Assembly: GCF_002197645.1 (NCBI RefSeq)
Contig: NZ_CP021874.1
Coordinates: 1,364,001 to 1,428,000 of the forward strand
Source: Enterococcus wangshanyuanii
GTDB taxonomy: Bacteria > Bacillota > Bacilli > Lactobacillales > Enterococcaceae
Reading direction: 5' to 3'
DNA length: 64,000 bases
Notes under the pieces: generated by a model
The model's input: the letters and a program-made list of their open reading frames with translations, nothing else
Databases searched by the model: none
Told to the model about the DNA's origin: nothing
Program-made: the position numbers and the translations under genes
Shown: positions 37,842 through 48,533 of the stretch, piece after piece
How positions within the stretch are numbered: position 1 is the stretch's first letter
Layout: every line of letters starts with the position of its first letter

Positions 37842-38765
37842 GTGCGGATCAAACAATTAGATTACATTATCAAAATCGTTGAATTAGGATCAGTCAATGA
37901 AGCAGCCAAGCATCTCTTCATTACGCAACCTAGCCTATCAAATGCCGTCAAGGAATTAGAACAGGAGATGGGTATCCAAATTTTCCAGCGAACACAAAAA
38001 GGGATGGTGCTCACGACAGAAGGCACGGAGTTTTTAGCTTATGCCAGACAGATTTTAGAGCAAGTAGACCTTCTTGAGGAAAAATACAAAGGAACAGATA
38101 GGCGGCGACGATTATTTTCTGTTTCTGCCCAGCACTATGCATTTGCTGTCCACGCATTCGTTCAGCTGATTCGTTCTTATGAAGAAAATGAATATGAGTT
38201 TACCTTTAGAGAGACACAGACGAATAATATTATTGAAGATGTCAGTACCTTCCATAGTGAACTGGGCATTCTATATCTCAATGCCTTCAATGAAAAAGTG
38301 ATACGAAAACTTTTAAAAGAAAAACAATTGGCTTTTCATCCATTATTTCTGGCGGAACCTCATGTTTTCGTTAGTAAGAAAAATCCTTTGGTGGGAAAAA
38401 AATCAGTGACTTTAGCTGATCTAGAAGATTTTCCATACTTGTCTTTTGAACAAGGTCGCGTCAATTCATTTCATTTTTCTGAAGAAATACTAAGTACGTT
38501 GTACCACAAAAAAAGTATTCGGGTCAGTGACCGTGCAACTTTGTTCAATTTTTTGATCGGTCTTGATGGATACACGATCAGCTCTGGTGTTTTAAGTCGA
38601 GAATTAAATGATGAGAACATTGTCGCATTGCCTTTAGAGGTCGATGAAACAATGGAACTTGGATGGATCCATCCCATTCAAAAATCTTTATCTCCAATGG
38701 CAGAAGAATATTTACATTATTTGAAAGAGCATATTATCGATTATGGTTTTACGATTATTGAATAA
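37842..38765 (+). CDS. LysR family transcriptional regulator
   Basis: The GTG at 37842 has GGGAGG seven bases upstream, giving 307 residues (MRIKQLDYIIKIVELGSVNEAAKHLFITQPSLSNAVKELEQEMGIQIFQRTQKG). That stretch is the LysR winged helix-turn-helix. A periplasmic-binding-protein-like effector domain follows (about 90-300). It is downstream of the DeoR gene but has its own promoter-like element. No target operon is obvious; the convergent neighbour is rlmN. Effector unknown. Confidence 0.88.
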   Translation: MRIKQLDYIIKIVELGSVNEAAKHLFITQPSLSNAVKELEQEMGIQIFQRTQKGMVLTTEGTEFLAYARQILEQVDLLEEKYKGTDRRRRLFSVSAQHYAFAVHAFVQLIRSYEENEYEFTFRETQTNNIIEDVSTFHSELGILYLNAFNEKVIRKLLKEKQLAFHPLFLAEPHVFVSKKNPLVGKKSVTLADLEDFPYLSFEQGRVNSFHFSEEILSTLYHKKSIRVSDRATLFNFLIGLDGYTISSGVLSRELNDENIVALPLEVDETMELGWIHPIQKSLSPMAEEYLHYLKEHIIDYGFTIIE

Positions 38766-38771
38766 AAATAG

Positions 38772-38812
38772 AAAAAGACCTAAAAAATCAAAGTGATTTT
38801 TTAGGTCTTTTT
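38772..38812. terminator. Bidirectional terminator between the LysR gene and rlmN
   Basis: AAAAAGACCTAAAAAATCA and its complement TGATTTTTTAGGTCTTTTT form a near-perfect 18-base stem with T-tracts on both strands between convergent genes. Confidence 0.85.
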
Positions 38813-38853
38813 CTATGAATCTAAATACTTTTCTCGGCTAGCTTTTTTCAGAA

Positions 38854-39936
38854 CTAAACGCTTTTCTCAGCTTTTTTTTCAGCCTTTTTTATTTGCTTAC
38901 TTCTTAATTGTCCACAGGCAGCATCGATATCTGTCCCATGTTCTTTTCTGATCACACAGTTGATGCCATTTTTCTTAAGGACATCGTAAAACTTCAGCAC
39001 ATCTGCTTTGTCGCTTCTGCTATATTGATCATGTTCACTGACTGGATTATATGGAATCAGGTTCACATAGGTTAGTTTCTTTTTGTTTTTCAATAGATCA
39101 GCTAATTGTTGGGCATGTTCTGGTCGATCATTCACATGACTTAGCATAATATATTCAAACGTGATTCGTCGATTCGTTTTCTCGATATATTCATCAACTG
39201 CTTCCATCAATTTTTCGATCGGGAAGCTACGGTTGATTCTCATGATCGACGTCCGAACCTCATTATTTGGTGCATGTAAGGAGATAGCTAGATTGACTTG
39301 TAGGCCATTATCCGCAAATTCTTTGATCTTAGGCACTAAACCGCTTGTTGAAACAGTGATATGGCGTGCACCAATCGCTAATCCCTTCGCATCATTGATC
39401 GTATGTAAAAAGTTCATCAAATTATCGTAATTATCAAATGGCTCACCGATCCCCATAACCACAACATGACTCACTCGCTCACCTTGTCCGCGCTGGTCAA
39501 AATAGTGCTGAACCAGCATAATTTGTGCAACGATTTCTCCTGCTGTTAAATCCCGCTGTTTCTTTAAGAGTCCACTTGCGCAAAACGTACAGCCAATATT
39601 ACAGCCAACTTGAGTCGTTACACAGACAGATAATCCGTATTCTTGGCGCATCAAAACCGTTTCGATCATATTTTTGTCAGGTAATTCAAATAGATATTTC
39701 ACAGTACCATCTTTTGCTTCTTGAATGATCACTTGACGCAATGGGTTGATGATAAAATTTTCTTCTAAAAGACTGATCAACTCTTTAGATAAATTCGTCA
39801 TTTCTTTGAAATCTGTCACTCGTTTGATATACAGCCATTCCCATACTTGAGTCGCTCGGAATTTTTTCTCGCCATGATCGATGAACCATGCAATCAATTC
39901 CTCTTTTGTTAAACCATAAATGGATGCTTTTTCCAT
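38854..39936 (-). CDS. rlmN: Dual-specificity RNA methyltransferase RlmN (23S A2503, tRNA A37)
   Basis: A radical-SAM enzyme of 360 residues that methylates C2 of adenine. The cluster-binding CxxxCxxC is CNIGCTFC (near residue 117). Catalytic Cys at the C-terminal side is in [22 protein letters not shown] and [15 protein letters not shown] are also typical of RlmN. The protein ends with a Lys-rich tail. An internal Cys pair and full length argue against the Cfr-type resistance paralogue. Confidence 0.95.
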   Translation of the reverse strand: MEKASIYGLTKEELIAWFIDHGEKKFRATQVWEWLYIKRVTDFKEMTNLSKELISLLEENFIINPLRQVIIQEAKDGTVKYLFELPDKNMIETVLMRQEYGLSVCVTTQVGCNIGCTFCASGLLKKQRDLTAGEIVAQIMLVQHYFDQRGQGERVSHVVVMGIGEPFDNYDNLMNFLHTINDAKGLAIGARHITVSTSGLVPKIKEFADNGLQVNLAISLHAPNNEVRTSIMRINRSFPIEKLMEAVDEYIEKTNRRITFEYIMLSHVNDRPEHAQQLADLLKNKKKLTYVNLIPYNPVSEHDQYSRSDKADVLKFYDVLKKNGINCVIRKEHGTDIDAACGQLRSKQIKKAEKKAEKSV

Positions 39937-40023
39937 TGATTTTCTGCCTCATTTCTTCTAAACATTCGCTTCATACTATAACTTATTGTCTATGATTTGT
40001 CTATAAGTGCTCATAACAAAAAT

Positions 40024-40061
40024 AGGAGTTGAGACAAAGTACGCCGCTTGTCTCAACTCCT
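40024..40061 (-). terminator. Intrinsic terminator of the BceAB-like operon
   Basis: AGGAGTTGAGACAA/TTGTCTCAACTCCT form a perfect 14-base stem, followed on the minus strand by ATTTTTG, six bases past the permease stop codon. Confidence 0.85.
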
Positions 40062-40066
40062 GCTTA

Positions 40067-41890
40067 TCAAGATTGAACCAGATGATAAACTTTTTTAAAA
40101 TAAAAAATACGAGCAACTAAATAATACACGACCTGAATCAGAATAAAGACGCCTAAAACCTGCCAGCCCGCCAGTTGCATTCCTTGATCAAACATATGAT
40201 ACATGGCTGTCAACGCAACTGCTCCATGGATCACGGAAATAATGATCGGCGTGAAAAAGAGAATACCAACTTGCTGATAAATCATCTTCTTCAATTCTTT
40301 TTTCGCTAATCCCATTTTGTAGATCATTTTGAATTTTTCTACGTCTACATCCATATCACTGTACAATCTAAAGTATAAAAAGCTTCCAGCCGAAACGAAA
40401 AAGACGATTCCGATAAAAATACCGACAAATAGAAACGGTGCATATTGGTCAGTGATCATTTGTTTAGAATAGCTTTTAGCCATAAACGGCATGTTCTTAT
40501 CTTGGAATTTTCCAATTGAAACTAATTCATCATAGCCGGTGTTTTTAGGTTGCCATACAGTCATCGTCTGCTGTTCCAGAGCTTCTAAGTTTGTATCGTC
40601 AGGAACAACAACTTTTGTCCCATAAGCAGAAACCACCGCTGTTTTTTCTTGTTTTTCAACTGCTACCGTTGAACCATCTGGTAAGTTAACTTCTTGTACA
40701 GCCGCATTTTCCATATCTACAGCGTTCTGCGGCAATAGTTGAACAGCTTGTCCATTGGTTTTAATGGTTGGTTTATTGACTATTTTTGCTAATTGATTAT
40801 AATTCGATTCTTTGACAAAGCTAATATTGTCAGCATTCACATATTCTGTCAATTCTCCCTCATCAACACTGATTCCCTTCTCTGATAGAAGTTTAGAAAA
40901 GTCTTGTTTGATTTGGGCTGTCTCTTCAGCAGGACCAGTAATTTGAAATTCAAAGGTTTCCTGATTCATTGCATCTAAAATCATGTTTTGAAAACCATAT
41001 AATGTCCCGATTGCTGCAAAAGCAACCGTCGAAATGATTGAAACCAAGAAAAAGGAACGTGCATTGTCTTTCATCCGAAAGGCAAGATCGGAAAAAACCA
41101 CCATATTTGTTTTCTTCCAAAAAATCGTTTGTTTCTTTTTCAAGCGTTCAATAATCGATACGCTTAATTGGTTGAATAAAAAACGTGTCCCAACAACCAC
41201 CAAGAAAATAACTGGAAGCATCACAACAGGCACCATCATACCTTTGACTAAAAGGGCCACAGCATAACCAATACCGATCAATAAAACTGCTAGTAATGCT
41301 TTTATGCGGGAATTTTTGAATGTCCCCTTACCTAGATCTCCTGCTTTCAATAATTCTTGTAAGCTCAATTTTGGTAAACGGAACTGAATGAAAAATGAGA
41401 TCGCCAAAAACAAAATACTAAATGAAATAATCGTCAACCCAAGCGCCTGTATTGGGAAATAAAAACCAAAATTCAAATGCATCATTTTATTACTCAACCA
41501 CAAAATCAGTTGAGAAAATCCGATTCCAGCGAGACTACCAATGATTGTTGCAAAAAAACCGATGACTAGATTTTCAATAAAGATCATTTTCTTCAACTGT
41601 TTTGGACTCATTCCTTGAATCATCAAAAGACCAAATTCTTTTTTTCTGGATTGAATAAATACATCCATCGAGTACAACACGAAAAAGAAAGCAAATCCGT
41701 AAATAATGATAGCTGCAGATAACATGCCAATTTTAGCTTGTTGATTCAAGCCATCAGATAATGATGGATGAAAAGCAAAAACTGTAAATGTGAAAAAGAC
41801 CATCACTGAAAAAAGAGTACTTAAGAAATAAGCCATGTATAAATGTTTATTTCTCACCGTATTTCGAATAACAAATTGACTAAAATTCAC
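40067..41890 (-). CDS. FtsX-like ABC transporter permease (BceB family)
   Basis: The GTG at 41890 gives the family N-terminus MNFSQFVIRNTVRNKHLYMAYFLSTLFSVMVFF and has AAGGTG six bases upstream; a TTG 15 bases earlier is less likely. It has 607 residues. Ten hydrophobic segments are visible, with the large extracytoplasmic domain (about residues 300-500) between segments 7 and 8, as in BceB/YxdM. Such transporters confer resistance to or sense cell-wall-active peptides. It overlaps its ATPase gene by 11 bp. No linked two-component system is in the window. Confidence 0.88.
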   Translation of the reverse strand: MNFSQFVIRNTVRNKHLYMAYFLSTLFSVMVFFTFTVFAFHPSLSDGLNQQAKIGMLSAAIIIYGFAFFFVLYSMDVFIQSRKKEFGLLMIQGMSPKQLKKMIFIENLVIGFFATIIGSLAGIGFSQLILWLSNKMMHLNFGFYFPIQALGLTIISFSILFLAISFFIQFRLPKLSLQELLKAGDLGKGTFKNSRIKALLAVLLIGIGYAVALLVKGMMVPVVMLPVIFLVVVGTRFLFNQLSVSIIERLKKKQTIFWKKTNMVVFSDLAFRMKDNARSFFLVSIISTVAFAAIGTLYGFQNMILDAMNQETFEFQITGPAEETAQIKQDFSKLLSEKGISVDEGELTEYVNADNISFVKESNYNQLAKIVNKPTIKTNGQAVQLLPQNAVDMENAAVQEVNLPDGSTVAVEKQEKTAVVSAYGTKVVVPDDTNLEALEQQTMTVWQPKNTGYDELVSIGKFQDKNMPFMAKSYSKQMITDQYAPFLFVGIFIGIVFFVSAGSFLYFRLYSDMDVDVEKFKMIYKMGLAKKELKKMIYQQVGILFFTPIIISVIHGAVALTAMYHMFDQGMQLAGWQVLGVFILIQVVYYLVARIFYFKKVYHLVQS

Positions 41891-42629
41891 TATCGACACC
41901 TTCAATCTCAGCTAATTTCATCATAATCTCATCATAAAATATTTTTTGATTCCCTAAATGATGAATTTCGTCGACCAATTGGCCGTCTTTGATGAAAACA
42001 ATTCGTTTACAATAACTAGCTGCCAATGGATCATGAGTAACCATCAAAATCGTTGCCTGCTCATTTTCATTCAACTGCTGCAATAGCTGCATAACATCTT
42101 TTGACGATTTCGTATCAAGGTTCCCTGTAGGTTCATCGGCTAAAAGTAATTGTGGCTGATGGATCATTGCTCTAGCAACTGCTACACGTTGTGCTTGTCC
42201 GCCGGATATTTCTGCGATTCTTTTCTTCAGTAAACTAGCTATTCCTAAACGATCCGCTAAACGATTCAATTGTTTTTTCATCACAGAAATTTTTTCCCCA
42301 TCTAAAGTCAATGGCAATACAATATTTTCTTCCACCGTCAATGTTGGCATCAAATTGAAACTTTGAAAAATAAATCCTAATTCTCTGCGTCTAAATTTAG
42401 CAATTTGTTCTTGATTCAACTGATTGGGATCTTTACCGTTTAGTAAAATATGTCCAGAAGTAGGTTGATCGATCGTTGCTAAAAGGTTCAAAAAGGTACT
42501 TTTCCCACTTCCTGAAGGCCCCATAATTCCGATAAACTCACCATCATTTACAGTTAAGTTCAAGTCTTTTAACGCTTCATATTTGATTTCTTCTCCATAT
42601 GTTTTAGATAGGTTTTCTACTTGTAACAT
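41880..42629 (-). CDS. ABC transporter ATPase (BceA family)
   Basis: A 249-residue ATPase. Walker A GPSGSGKST near 38, Q-loop FIFQSFNLMPTLTVEENI, signature SGGQAQRVAVARA, Walker B LLLADEPTGNLD and switch His in VTHDP are all present. It partners the following permease. The GntR regulator upstream is separated by a terminator, so it is probably not part of the same transcript. Confidence 0.93.
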   Translation of the reverse strand: MLQVENLSKTYGEEIKYEALKDLNLTVNDGEFIGIMGPSGSGKSTFLNLLATIDQPTSGHILLNGKDPNQLNQEQIAKFRRRELGFIFQSFNLMPTLTVEENIVLPLTLDGEKISVMKKQLNRLADRLGIASLLKKRIAEISGGQAQRVAVARAMIHQPQLLLADEPTGNLDTKSSKDVMQLLQQLNENEQATILMVTHDPLAASYCKRIVFIKDGQLVDEIHHLGNQKIFYDEIMMKLAEIEGVDSEF

Positions 42630-42737
42630 TCTTATCGCTCCTCTATGTGTGACTGTTCATTTCACAAATGAACCAGCTCTTACTTCTCTACTTTGCTAGT
42701 CTAATCCAATTATGACGAACACACCATAGAAAAAAAT

Positions 42738-42772
42738 AACAGATCACTTACACTTTTGTAAGCGGTCTGTTA
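42738..42772 (-). terminator. Intrinsic terminator after the GntR gene
   Basis: AACAGACCGCTTAC pairs with GTAAGTGATCTGTT (a few G-U or mismatched positions) and is followed on the minus strand by ATTTTTTT. Confidence 0.7.
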
Positions 42773-42777
42773 TTTGC

Positions 42778-43479
42778 TTATGCTTCATACTCAATCACAT
42801 ATGGATAAAGAGCTGTATTGTAGATAGCTTCTGAAAATTCAACGACTTTTCCGGAAGGATTCATAGACTTTCGAATTCTTTTTAGCCCATTTTTTTCTTT
42901 TGTTTCTAAAATGCGCTGTTGTTCTTCCGTTAATTCAACTGTTTGAAAACTATCTTCAAATGTTAAAATCTCGATCCCATGCTGATCCATCAAGCGATAC
43001 AGTGACTCATTTTCAAAATCTTCCATTGGAACATCAACTAATGTGATGGGTAAATAATAATTAAAATAGATATATGGTTTTCCATCTAGCGTATATAAAC
43101 GGGAAAATTTTACTACATTTGCTCCCATATTTTCATAGACAGGTGAATCCTCTGACAATTTTACTTGTTCCAAATTCAATATTTTCTTTGCCACTTTTTG
43201 TCCTGAATCATTCAAATACTCCGTAAATGTACCCGCTTTCGATAATTTGTTATAAGGACGATTGCTTAATACAGTAGTTCCTTTGCCGCTTTTTTTCTCC
43301 ACTAATTCTTCTGATGAAAGAAGCTCGATCGCTCGGCGAACAGTGATTTTGCTGACATCAAATAGTTGTTCAAGCTCTGTTTCAGTTGGTAAAAGAGAAC
43401 CTACTGGATATGTACCGTTCATAATATTGGCTTTTATTTCTTCTGCGACATCTAAATATAGTACACTTTTTCTTCTCAT
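42778..43479 (-). CDS. GntR family regulator with UTRA domain
   Basis: The ATG at 43479 is eight bases after AAGGA; the ATG three codons earlier is too close to it. It has 233 residues. The N-terminal winged helix (YLDVAEEIKANIMNGTYPVGSLLPTETELEQLFDVSKITVRRAIELL) is canonical GntR, and the C-terminal UTRA effector domain spans about 90-230. The relatives of this type control sugar or amino-sugar use. No sugar gene is adjacent, so the regulon is unknown. Confidence 0.88.
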   Translation of the reverse strand: MRRKSVLYLDVAEEIKANIMNGTYPVGSLLPTETELEQLFDVSKITVRRAIELLSSEELVEKKSGKGTTVLSNRPYNKLSKAGTFTEYLNDSGQKVAKKILNLEQVKLSEDSPVYENMGANVVKFSRLYTLDGKPYIYFNYYLPITLVDVPMEDFENESLYRLMDQHGIEILTFEDSFQTVELTEEQQRILETKEKNGLKRIRKSMNPSGKVVEFSEAIYNTALYPYVIEYEA

Positions 43480-43665
43480 TTCATCCATCCTTATTCTTTT
43501 ATTAGATATATCTTCATGATTTATTTAGTCATAAACTACGATTATCCTCATTTTAATCGCAAATATAAATTAATTCAACTTTCCGTCAGTTCCATCATCA
43601 CTATTTCTTACATTGTACCAAATATTACTACTATTTGAAACTCATTTAAATGAAATACAGGGCAG

Positions 43666-43697
43666 TAAAAAAAGAGTGGACTACCTTGTCCACTCTC
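43666..43697 (-). terminator. Intrinsic terminator after ftsK
   Basis: AGAGTGGAC/GTCCACTCT stem with a short loop, followed on the minus strand by seven T. It lies a few bases past the ftsK stop codon. Confidence 0.85.
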
Positions 43698-43702
43698 TTT
43701 GA

Positions 43703-46078
43703 CTACTCTATTTCATGATCGGCAAGTCCTTCTTCAGGCATAGGTTCAATAAATACTTTTCTTGGTTTGCTACCTTCTGACGGTCCGATCACGCCATGTT
43801 CTTCTAGCTCATCTACGAGACGAGCTGCACGATTATAACCGATTCTAAAGCGTCTTTGAAGCAACGATATGCTTGCTGTCTGCATTTCTACGACTAAAGC
43901 TTTCGCGTCTTCATATAATTCATCTTGTGAAGCTTCACTGCTTGTGCTGGTCGTGTCTTCTTCTGTCGGCATCATACTTTCTTGATACTCTGCTTCTTGC
44001 TGCTCAGTTACAAAAGCGACAACTCGTTCCACTTCCTGATCAGATATGAAGGCACCTTGCACCCGGATCGGTTTATTTTCGCCCATTGGTAAGAACAGCA
44101 TGTCGCCTCGTCCCAATAGTTTTTCTGCACCATTGCTATCGATGATCGTGCGAGAATCTGTTCCGCTGGAAACAGCAAATGCCATCCTTGACGGTACATT
44201 GGCTTTGATGATTCCTGTAATGACATCCACACTTGGACGTTGTGTAGCTAAGATCATATGGATTCCAGCTGCACGAGCCATTTGCGCCAAACGGATGATT
44301 GCATCTTCGACTTCATTACTGGCAACCATCATCAAGTCAGCTAATTCATCTACGATCACAACAATAAATGGTAAAATCGGACGGTTTTCACCATCTTCTA
44401 AATTCTTTTGAATGACCAAATCATTGTATCCAGAAATATTTCGAACACCCGTCGCCGCAAATTTTTCATAACGGAATTCCATTTCCTGAACGACTTTTTG
44501 AAGAGCTTGCGCCGCTTTTCTAGGATTTGTCACGACTGGTGTCAATAGATGCGGAATCCCATTATAAACATTCAGTTCGACCATTTTTGGATCGATCATC
44601 ATCAATTTCACTTCGTGAGGTTTTGCCCGCATCAAAATACTTGAAATGATACCGTTGATCGCAACAGACTTCCCGCTCCCTGTCGATCCAGCAATCAACA
44701 AGTGAGGCATTTTCGTTAAATCTGCCGACTGGACCATCCCTGAAATATCTCTTCCTAAAGGAACCTCCAGCAACTTGTCTGGATGACTTGGCTGTGCTTC
44801 GATGATATCTCTAAAGGAAACAGTGCTGACTGTACTATTAGGGACCTCGATCCCGATCAGTGATTTCCCTGGAATCGGTGCTTCCATCCGCACATCTTTC
44901 GCCGCTAATGCTAGAGCGATGTCATCTGTTAAACTAACGACTTTGCTGACTTTAACCCCTACAGCAGGTTGAATTTCGAATTTTGTCACCGCAGGTCCTA
45001 GGCTAGCTTTAACGACTTTAGCGTCAACTCCGAAGCTTTTGAAGGTTTGCTCCAGTACACCGATGTTCTTTTCGATTTTTTGGTATTCACCGCTTTGATC
45101 AGCAGAAGGAATCGAATCTAATAATGTAGACGGCGGTAGTTCATAATCACGATCTTCAGCTTCTTCTGAGATCTCAAAGTCCAAATCGCCACCTTCATCC
45201 ATCTCTGGTTCAGTAATTCTCTGTTCTGACTGCACAGGCTGCAGCTCAGCTTGACTTTGAAAACTGTCGATCGGTACTAAAGTCAACTGTTCTGGTTCTA
45301 GTCCTTCTTTTTCTTCTTGTTCCCAAGATTCCTGTGCCAATTTCTCACCAGGAGTCAGCTCACGCACATCATTTTTTAGACGTTCCTGCGCCAGCCTTTC
45401 GACCTCAGCTTGTTTGGCCGCACGTTTTTCTGCCCGCTTCGCTTCTTTCTCTGACTGTTTTGCTTCGCTTTTAGCAAAGAAATGTCCCAGTTTTTCGCGA
45501 ATGCTCTGCAAGCCGCTCATTACTTGTTGAACATCAAGCATACTTATAAGAAAAATTCCGAGCAGAATCAATAATGTAGCAACCAAATAACTGCCAAACT
45601 GTGCAATCAAGAAATACGTCATACTATAAAGCGCAGCACCTATCATTCCACCGCCAACATTTTGAGCCACTGCATTCCCTTTAAGATCGATTTTTAGAAA
45701 ATCCCATGTCGTGCCTAAAATATCAGGTGTCTGCGTTCCTACATTGCGAAACATATACGCATGGAAAAACAGCAATACCCCTAAATAGATCACAACTCCG
45801 CCAATGATCGGACGTGTTTTCTTAATGGGAAACTCGCGACCAAAGATCACCAAAGATAGCCCATAAAGCATCAATAAGCAAGCTGCGACAGGAAATGTAT
45901 TCCCAATCGCAACGCGTAAGCCATTTGCAATCAAGGTTCCTAAAAAGCCTAATTTTAATAGACCGAATAAGCCAAAGAAAATAAAAAAGATTCCAAGAAA
46001 AATGAAATTCAGATGCTCTTGTTGTTGTTGCTGTTTTTTTGTTTTTTTCTTTTTTGCACGTTTCCTTTTTTGTGCCAT
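43703..46078 (-). CDS. ftsK: DNA translocase FtsK/SpoIIIE
   Basis: Pumps chromosomal DNA during division. The 791 residues begin with a Lys/Arg-rich tail ([13 protein letters not shown]), then four to five membrane segments (about 25-190), an acidic Gln/Glu-rich linker (190-320), an alpha-beta motor domain with Walker [14 protein letters not shown] and Walker [15 protein letters not shown], and a C-terminal gamma winged helix ([29 protein letters not shown]) that reads KOPS/SRS sequences. GAGGGATGTTAC precedes the ATG. It appears monocistronic. Confidence 0.96.
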   Translation of the reverse strand: MAQKRKRAKKKKTKKQQQQQEHLNFIFLGIFFIFFGLFGLLKLGFLGTLIANGLRVAIGNTFPVAACLLMLYGLSLVIFGREFPIKKTRPIIGGVVIYLGVLLFFHAYMFRNVGTQTPDILGTTWDFLKIDLKGNAVAQNVGGGMIGAALYSMTYFLIAQFGSYLVATLLILLGIFLISMLDVQQVMSGLQSIREKLGHFFAKSEAKQSEKEAKRAEKRAAKQAEVERLAQERLKNDVRELTPGEKLAQESWEQEEKEGLEPEQLTLVPIDSFQSQAELQPVQSEQRITEPEMDEGGDLDFEISEEAEDRDYELPPSTLLDSIPSADQSGEYQKIEKNIGVLEQTFKSFGVDAKVVKASLGPAVTKFEIQPAVGVKVSKVVSLTDDIALALAAKDVRMEAPIPGKSLIGIEVPNSTVSTVSFRDIIEAQPSHPDKLLEVPLGRDISGMVQSADLTKMPHLLIAGSTGSGKSVAINGIISSILMRAKPHEVKLMMIDPKMVELNVYNGIPHLLTPVVTNPRKAAQALQKVVQEMEFRYEKFAATGVRNISGYNDLVIQKNLEDGENRPILPFIVVIVDELADLMMVASNEVEDAIIRLAQMARAAGIHMILATQRPSVDVITGIIKANVPSRMAFAVSSGTDSRTIIDSNGAEKLLGRGDMLFLPMGENKPIRVQGAFISDQEVERVVAFVTEQQEAEYQESMMPTEEDTTSTSSEASQDELYEDAKALVVEMQTASISLLQRRFRIGYNRAARLVDELEEHGVIGPSEGSKPRKVFIEPMPEEGLADHEIE

Positions 46079-46188
46079 GTAACATCCCTCTTTTCATTCA
46101 GTATCCATTATACCTAAAAAGTGAGCCGAACAAAAGTACCCCCATTGTTTCTCTTACAATTTTAATTTTTTCCCTCTAAAATAGAAGC

Positions 46189-46221
46189 ATAGGACAAAGC
46201 CGAATATCAGCTTTGTCCTAT
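46189..46221 (-). terminator. Probable terminator after ndh
   Basis: A perfect 12-base stem ATAGGACAAAGC/GCTTTGTCCTAT lies about 35 bp past the ndh stop codon. The following minus-strand sequence TTCTATTTTAG is only moderately T-rich. Confidence 0.6.
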
Positions 46222-46257
46222 GTATAGATGCCGACTACCCGGCTCTTATCCTATTGC

Positions 46258-47469
46258 TTAACGATAGAAGTCAAAACGTCCTTTAGCAAGAACTTCCTTG
46301 ATGCCCCCTGTTTCAAATAACGAACGGTCCATGATCGCTTTTTTAATGACAGATGCTGGATAGCCTTTGACTTCCATTTTACCGACTTCACCGAATGCAT
46401 GGCTATTACCGATAGAAGCCACAGATCCTAATGATTTGAACGTAAATTCTTTTGTCGGTTCACCTTTTAATTGTGCTTTGATATTTTTTCCTGCATGTTC
46501 TCCCATTTTAAGAGAAATTTGTGCAGTTGTTGGATACGGACGATTTGATTCTTTGTCCATGACAGCAGAACAGTCACCAATAATGTACACATTGCTATGG
46601 TCAGCATCTGTCAAATCTGGTTGAACCATCACACGACCGCGTTTGGCTGCAAAACCAGATTCACCAACGACATGACTACCACTGACACCAGTTGTCCAAA
46701 TGATCGTTTTTGCTGCTAACTCTTTTAATTCATTGGTTTCCTGATCATCTAAATAGACTACTGTATCTTGTTTGATCTCTTTGATTGGTTTGCCGACTAA
46801 GAAATTGACGCCCCATTTTTTTAGATGATCGATCCCGTATCCGCCTAGTTTTTCACTAAACATCGGTAACAGACGTGTCACTGCTTCAACACAGTATAAT
46901 TGAATTTTGTCAGGTTCGACCTCAGCCATTGCTGCAAGTTTCTTTTTCCCTTCAACTAAAGAACCTAGTAGCTCGATTCCAGTAAAGCCAGCACCGCAGA
47001 CAACGATCTTCAAGTAATTCTCATCTTTTGTTTCTTTATAAGCCTTCATTTGCTCGGTTAAATGTTGATAGACCTTTTCTGAAGTTGGTATATCTACCAT
47101 TTTTAATGAAAATTCTTCCACACCAGGAATACCAAATGATTCTGATTCATAGCCTAATGCTACGATCAAATAGTCATAAGAAAGTGGTGCTTGATCTTTT
47201 AAGTGAACTTCTTGGTTTTCACTGTCGATTTTTTCTACTGTTCCTTGGACAAAAGTGGTGCAAGCTGTTTTGACTACATCTTTGATTGGATAAGTGATCC
47301 GCTCAGAAGTTTGGATTCCAGCAGCTACTTCGTGAATATCTGTTGCCTCAAAGTGATAGTCATTTTGATCCACTAATGTGATTTTGATATCATCATTTCC
47401 TTTTTGTAATTCATGCAGCGCTCTTAAGCCAGCATAGCCAGCGCCTAAAATAACAACGTGTTTGCTCAT
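46258..47469 (-). CDS. ndh: Type II NADH:quinone oxidoreductase (NDH-2)
   Basis: Passes electrons from NADH to (demethyl)menaquinone without proton pumping. The 403-residue flavoprotein has the FAD-binding VVILGAGYAGLRALHEL at the start, the NAD-binding VVCGAGFTGIELLG near 165, the FAD-contact YIIGDCSAVMD near 297 and the quinone-site-like TAQISLKMGEH. No additional domain. It follows menA by 32 bp in the same transcript, which fits its use of the quinone that MenA makes. Confidence 0.9.
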   Translation of the reverse strand: MSKHVVILGAGYAGLRALHELQKGNDDIKITLVDQNDYHFEATDIHEVAAGIQTSERITYPIKDVVKTACTTFVQGTVEKIDSENQEVHLKDQAPLSYDYLIVALGYESESFGIPGVEEFSLKMVDIPTSEKVYQHLTEQMKAYKETKDENYLKIVVCGAGFTGIELLGSLVEGKKKLAAMAEVEPDKIQLYCVEAVTRLLPMFSEKLGGYGIDHLKKWGVNFLVGKPIKEIKQDTVVYLDDQETNELKELAAKTIIWTTGVSGSHVVGESGFAAKRGRVMVQPDLTDADHSNVYIIGDCSAVMDKESNRPYPTTAQISLKMGEHAGKNIKAQLKGEPTKEFTFKSLGSVASIGNSHAFGEVGKMEVKGYPASVIKKAIMDRSLFETGGIKEVLAKGRFDFYR

Positions 47470-47501
47470 ATTAAAACTCTCCCTTGATCTGTTTGATTTT
47501 A

Positions 47502-48407
47502 TTATTTAAACCACAATCCTATGGCAAAAAAAACAACTTGTGAAAAAGCCCCGACAGCTAAAATTTTGACAGCGCAGATAAATGTCTTGGTTTTGATCTG
47601 CTCGTTTAAAAACAACTTAGTCTGCTTCCAGATAAACGGAACCGTGATGATCATCAGAAGCATGGTGATCGGTATCAAGCCTAAGATCATACTTACGATG
47701 ATCGAACCAAAAGCAATAATGATCAAACCGACAAATAAACGAATCGATGCTTTTTTTCCTAAATAATGAACTAAAGTAAAACGGTGATTCATCTCATCTT
47801 CTTCCAAATCACAAATATTATTGGCCAGCATCAGGTTAGCGATCAGGCATGTATTAGGCAACGACACCAAAAAGATACTGCCAAGATTCGCCAGCGTCCA
47901 CTGAAAAGATTCAAATGTGTTGATGTACACACAAATCAACATGATCATAAAGCCCATCGTAAAGCCGGAAAAAACTTCACCTAACGGCAAGCTGGACAGC
48001 GGCTTAGGACCTGAAGAATAAAAAATTCCGATCAAGTAACAATACAAGCCCAACCATAACAAGGGCCAGCCGACGATCACAGATAAACCAATCCCCATCA
48101 ATGCAGAAATCACGATCATCCAAATGATCCAACTGCGAATCATCGATAGTGATAAGTTTTCCCGCCCAATGATATTGGTTTTTTCCTTATAGTCATGCCC
48201 TTCTTTTGCATGATGATAATCGTTATAATTATCTAAAATATCAACAGCCATATTAAAAATGAACATCGCAATAAAATAAATCAATACATAAAATAAATGC
48301 AAATTCTGATAATGATACCAACTAAAACAAATGCCTAAAAGAAAAGGTAACACACTAGCTGTTTTTGCTTTAAGTTCAACAAGTTCAAAAAATACTTCTT
48401 TATTCAA
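47502..48407 (-). CDS. menA: UbiA prenyltransferase, probable 1,4-dihydroxy-2-naphthoate polyprenyltransferase MenA
   Basis: Attaches the isoprenoid tail to dihydroxynaphthoate to make demethylmenaquinone. It starts with a TTG 11 bases after GAGGAG, giving 301 residues. About eight to nine hydrophobic segments surround two Asp-rich motifs: DILDNYNDYHHAKEGHDYKEK (near 62-82) and ANNICDLEEDEMNHR (near 193). It is divergent from the prenyl diphosphate synthase that makes its co-substrate and is co-transcribed with ndh. Confidence 0.85.
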   Translation of the reverse strand: MNKEVFFELVELKAKTASVLPFLLGICFSWYHYQNLHLFYVLIYFIAMFIFNMAVDILDNYNDYHHAKEGHDYKEKTNIIGRENLSLSMIRSWIIWMIVISALMGIGLSVIVGWPLLWLGLYCYLIGIFYSSGPKPLSSLPLGEVFSGFTMGFMIMLICVYINTFESFQWTLANLGSIFLVSLPNTCLIANLMLANNICDLEEDEMNHRFTLVHYLGKKASIRLFVGLIIIAFGSIIVSMILGLIPITMLLMIITVPFIWKQTKLFLNEQIKTKTFICAVKILAVGAFSQVVFFAIGLWFK

Positions 48408-48533
48408 ATTATACTACTCTCCTCTTTTAATCTTTAGTTTTATGCTCATGAAATAATTTACTGTATTTCTTAGCCAACTTCGTATACAATCAATAGTATT
48501 GAACAATTGAACGACCGAAAGGATTATTAAGCT

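Noticed and set aside
38854..39936. Cfr-type rRNA methyltransferase
   Set aside because: Sequence, length and lack of mobile context fit housekeeping RlmN.
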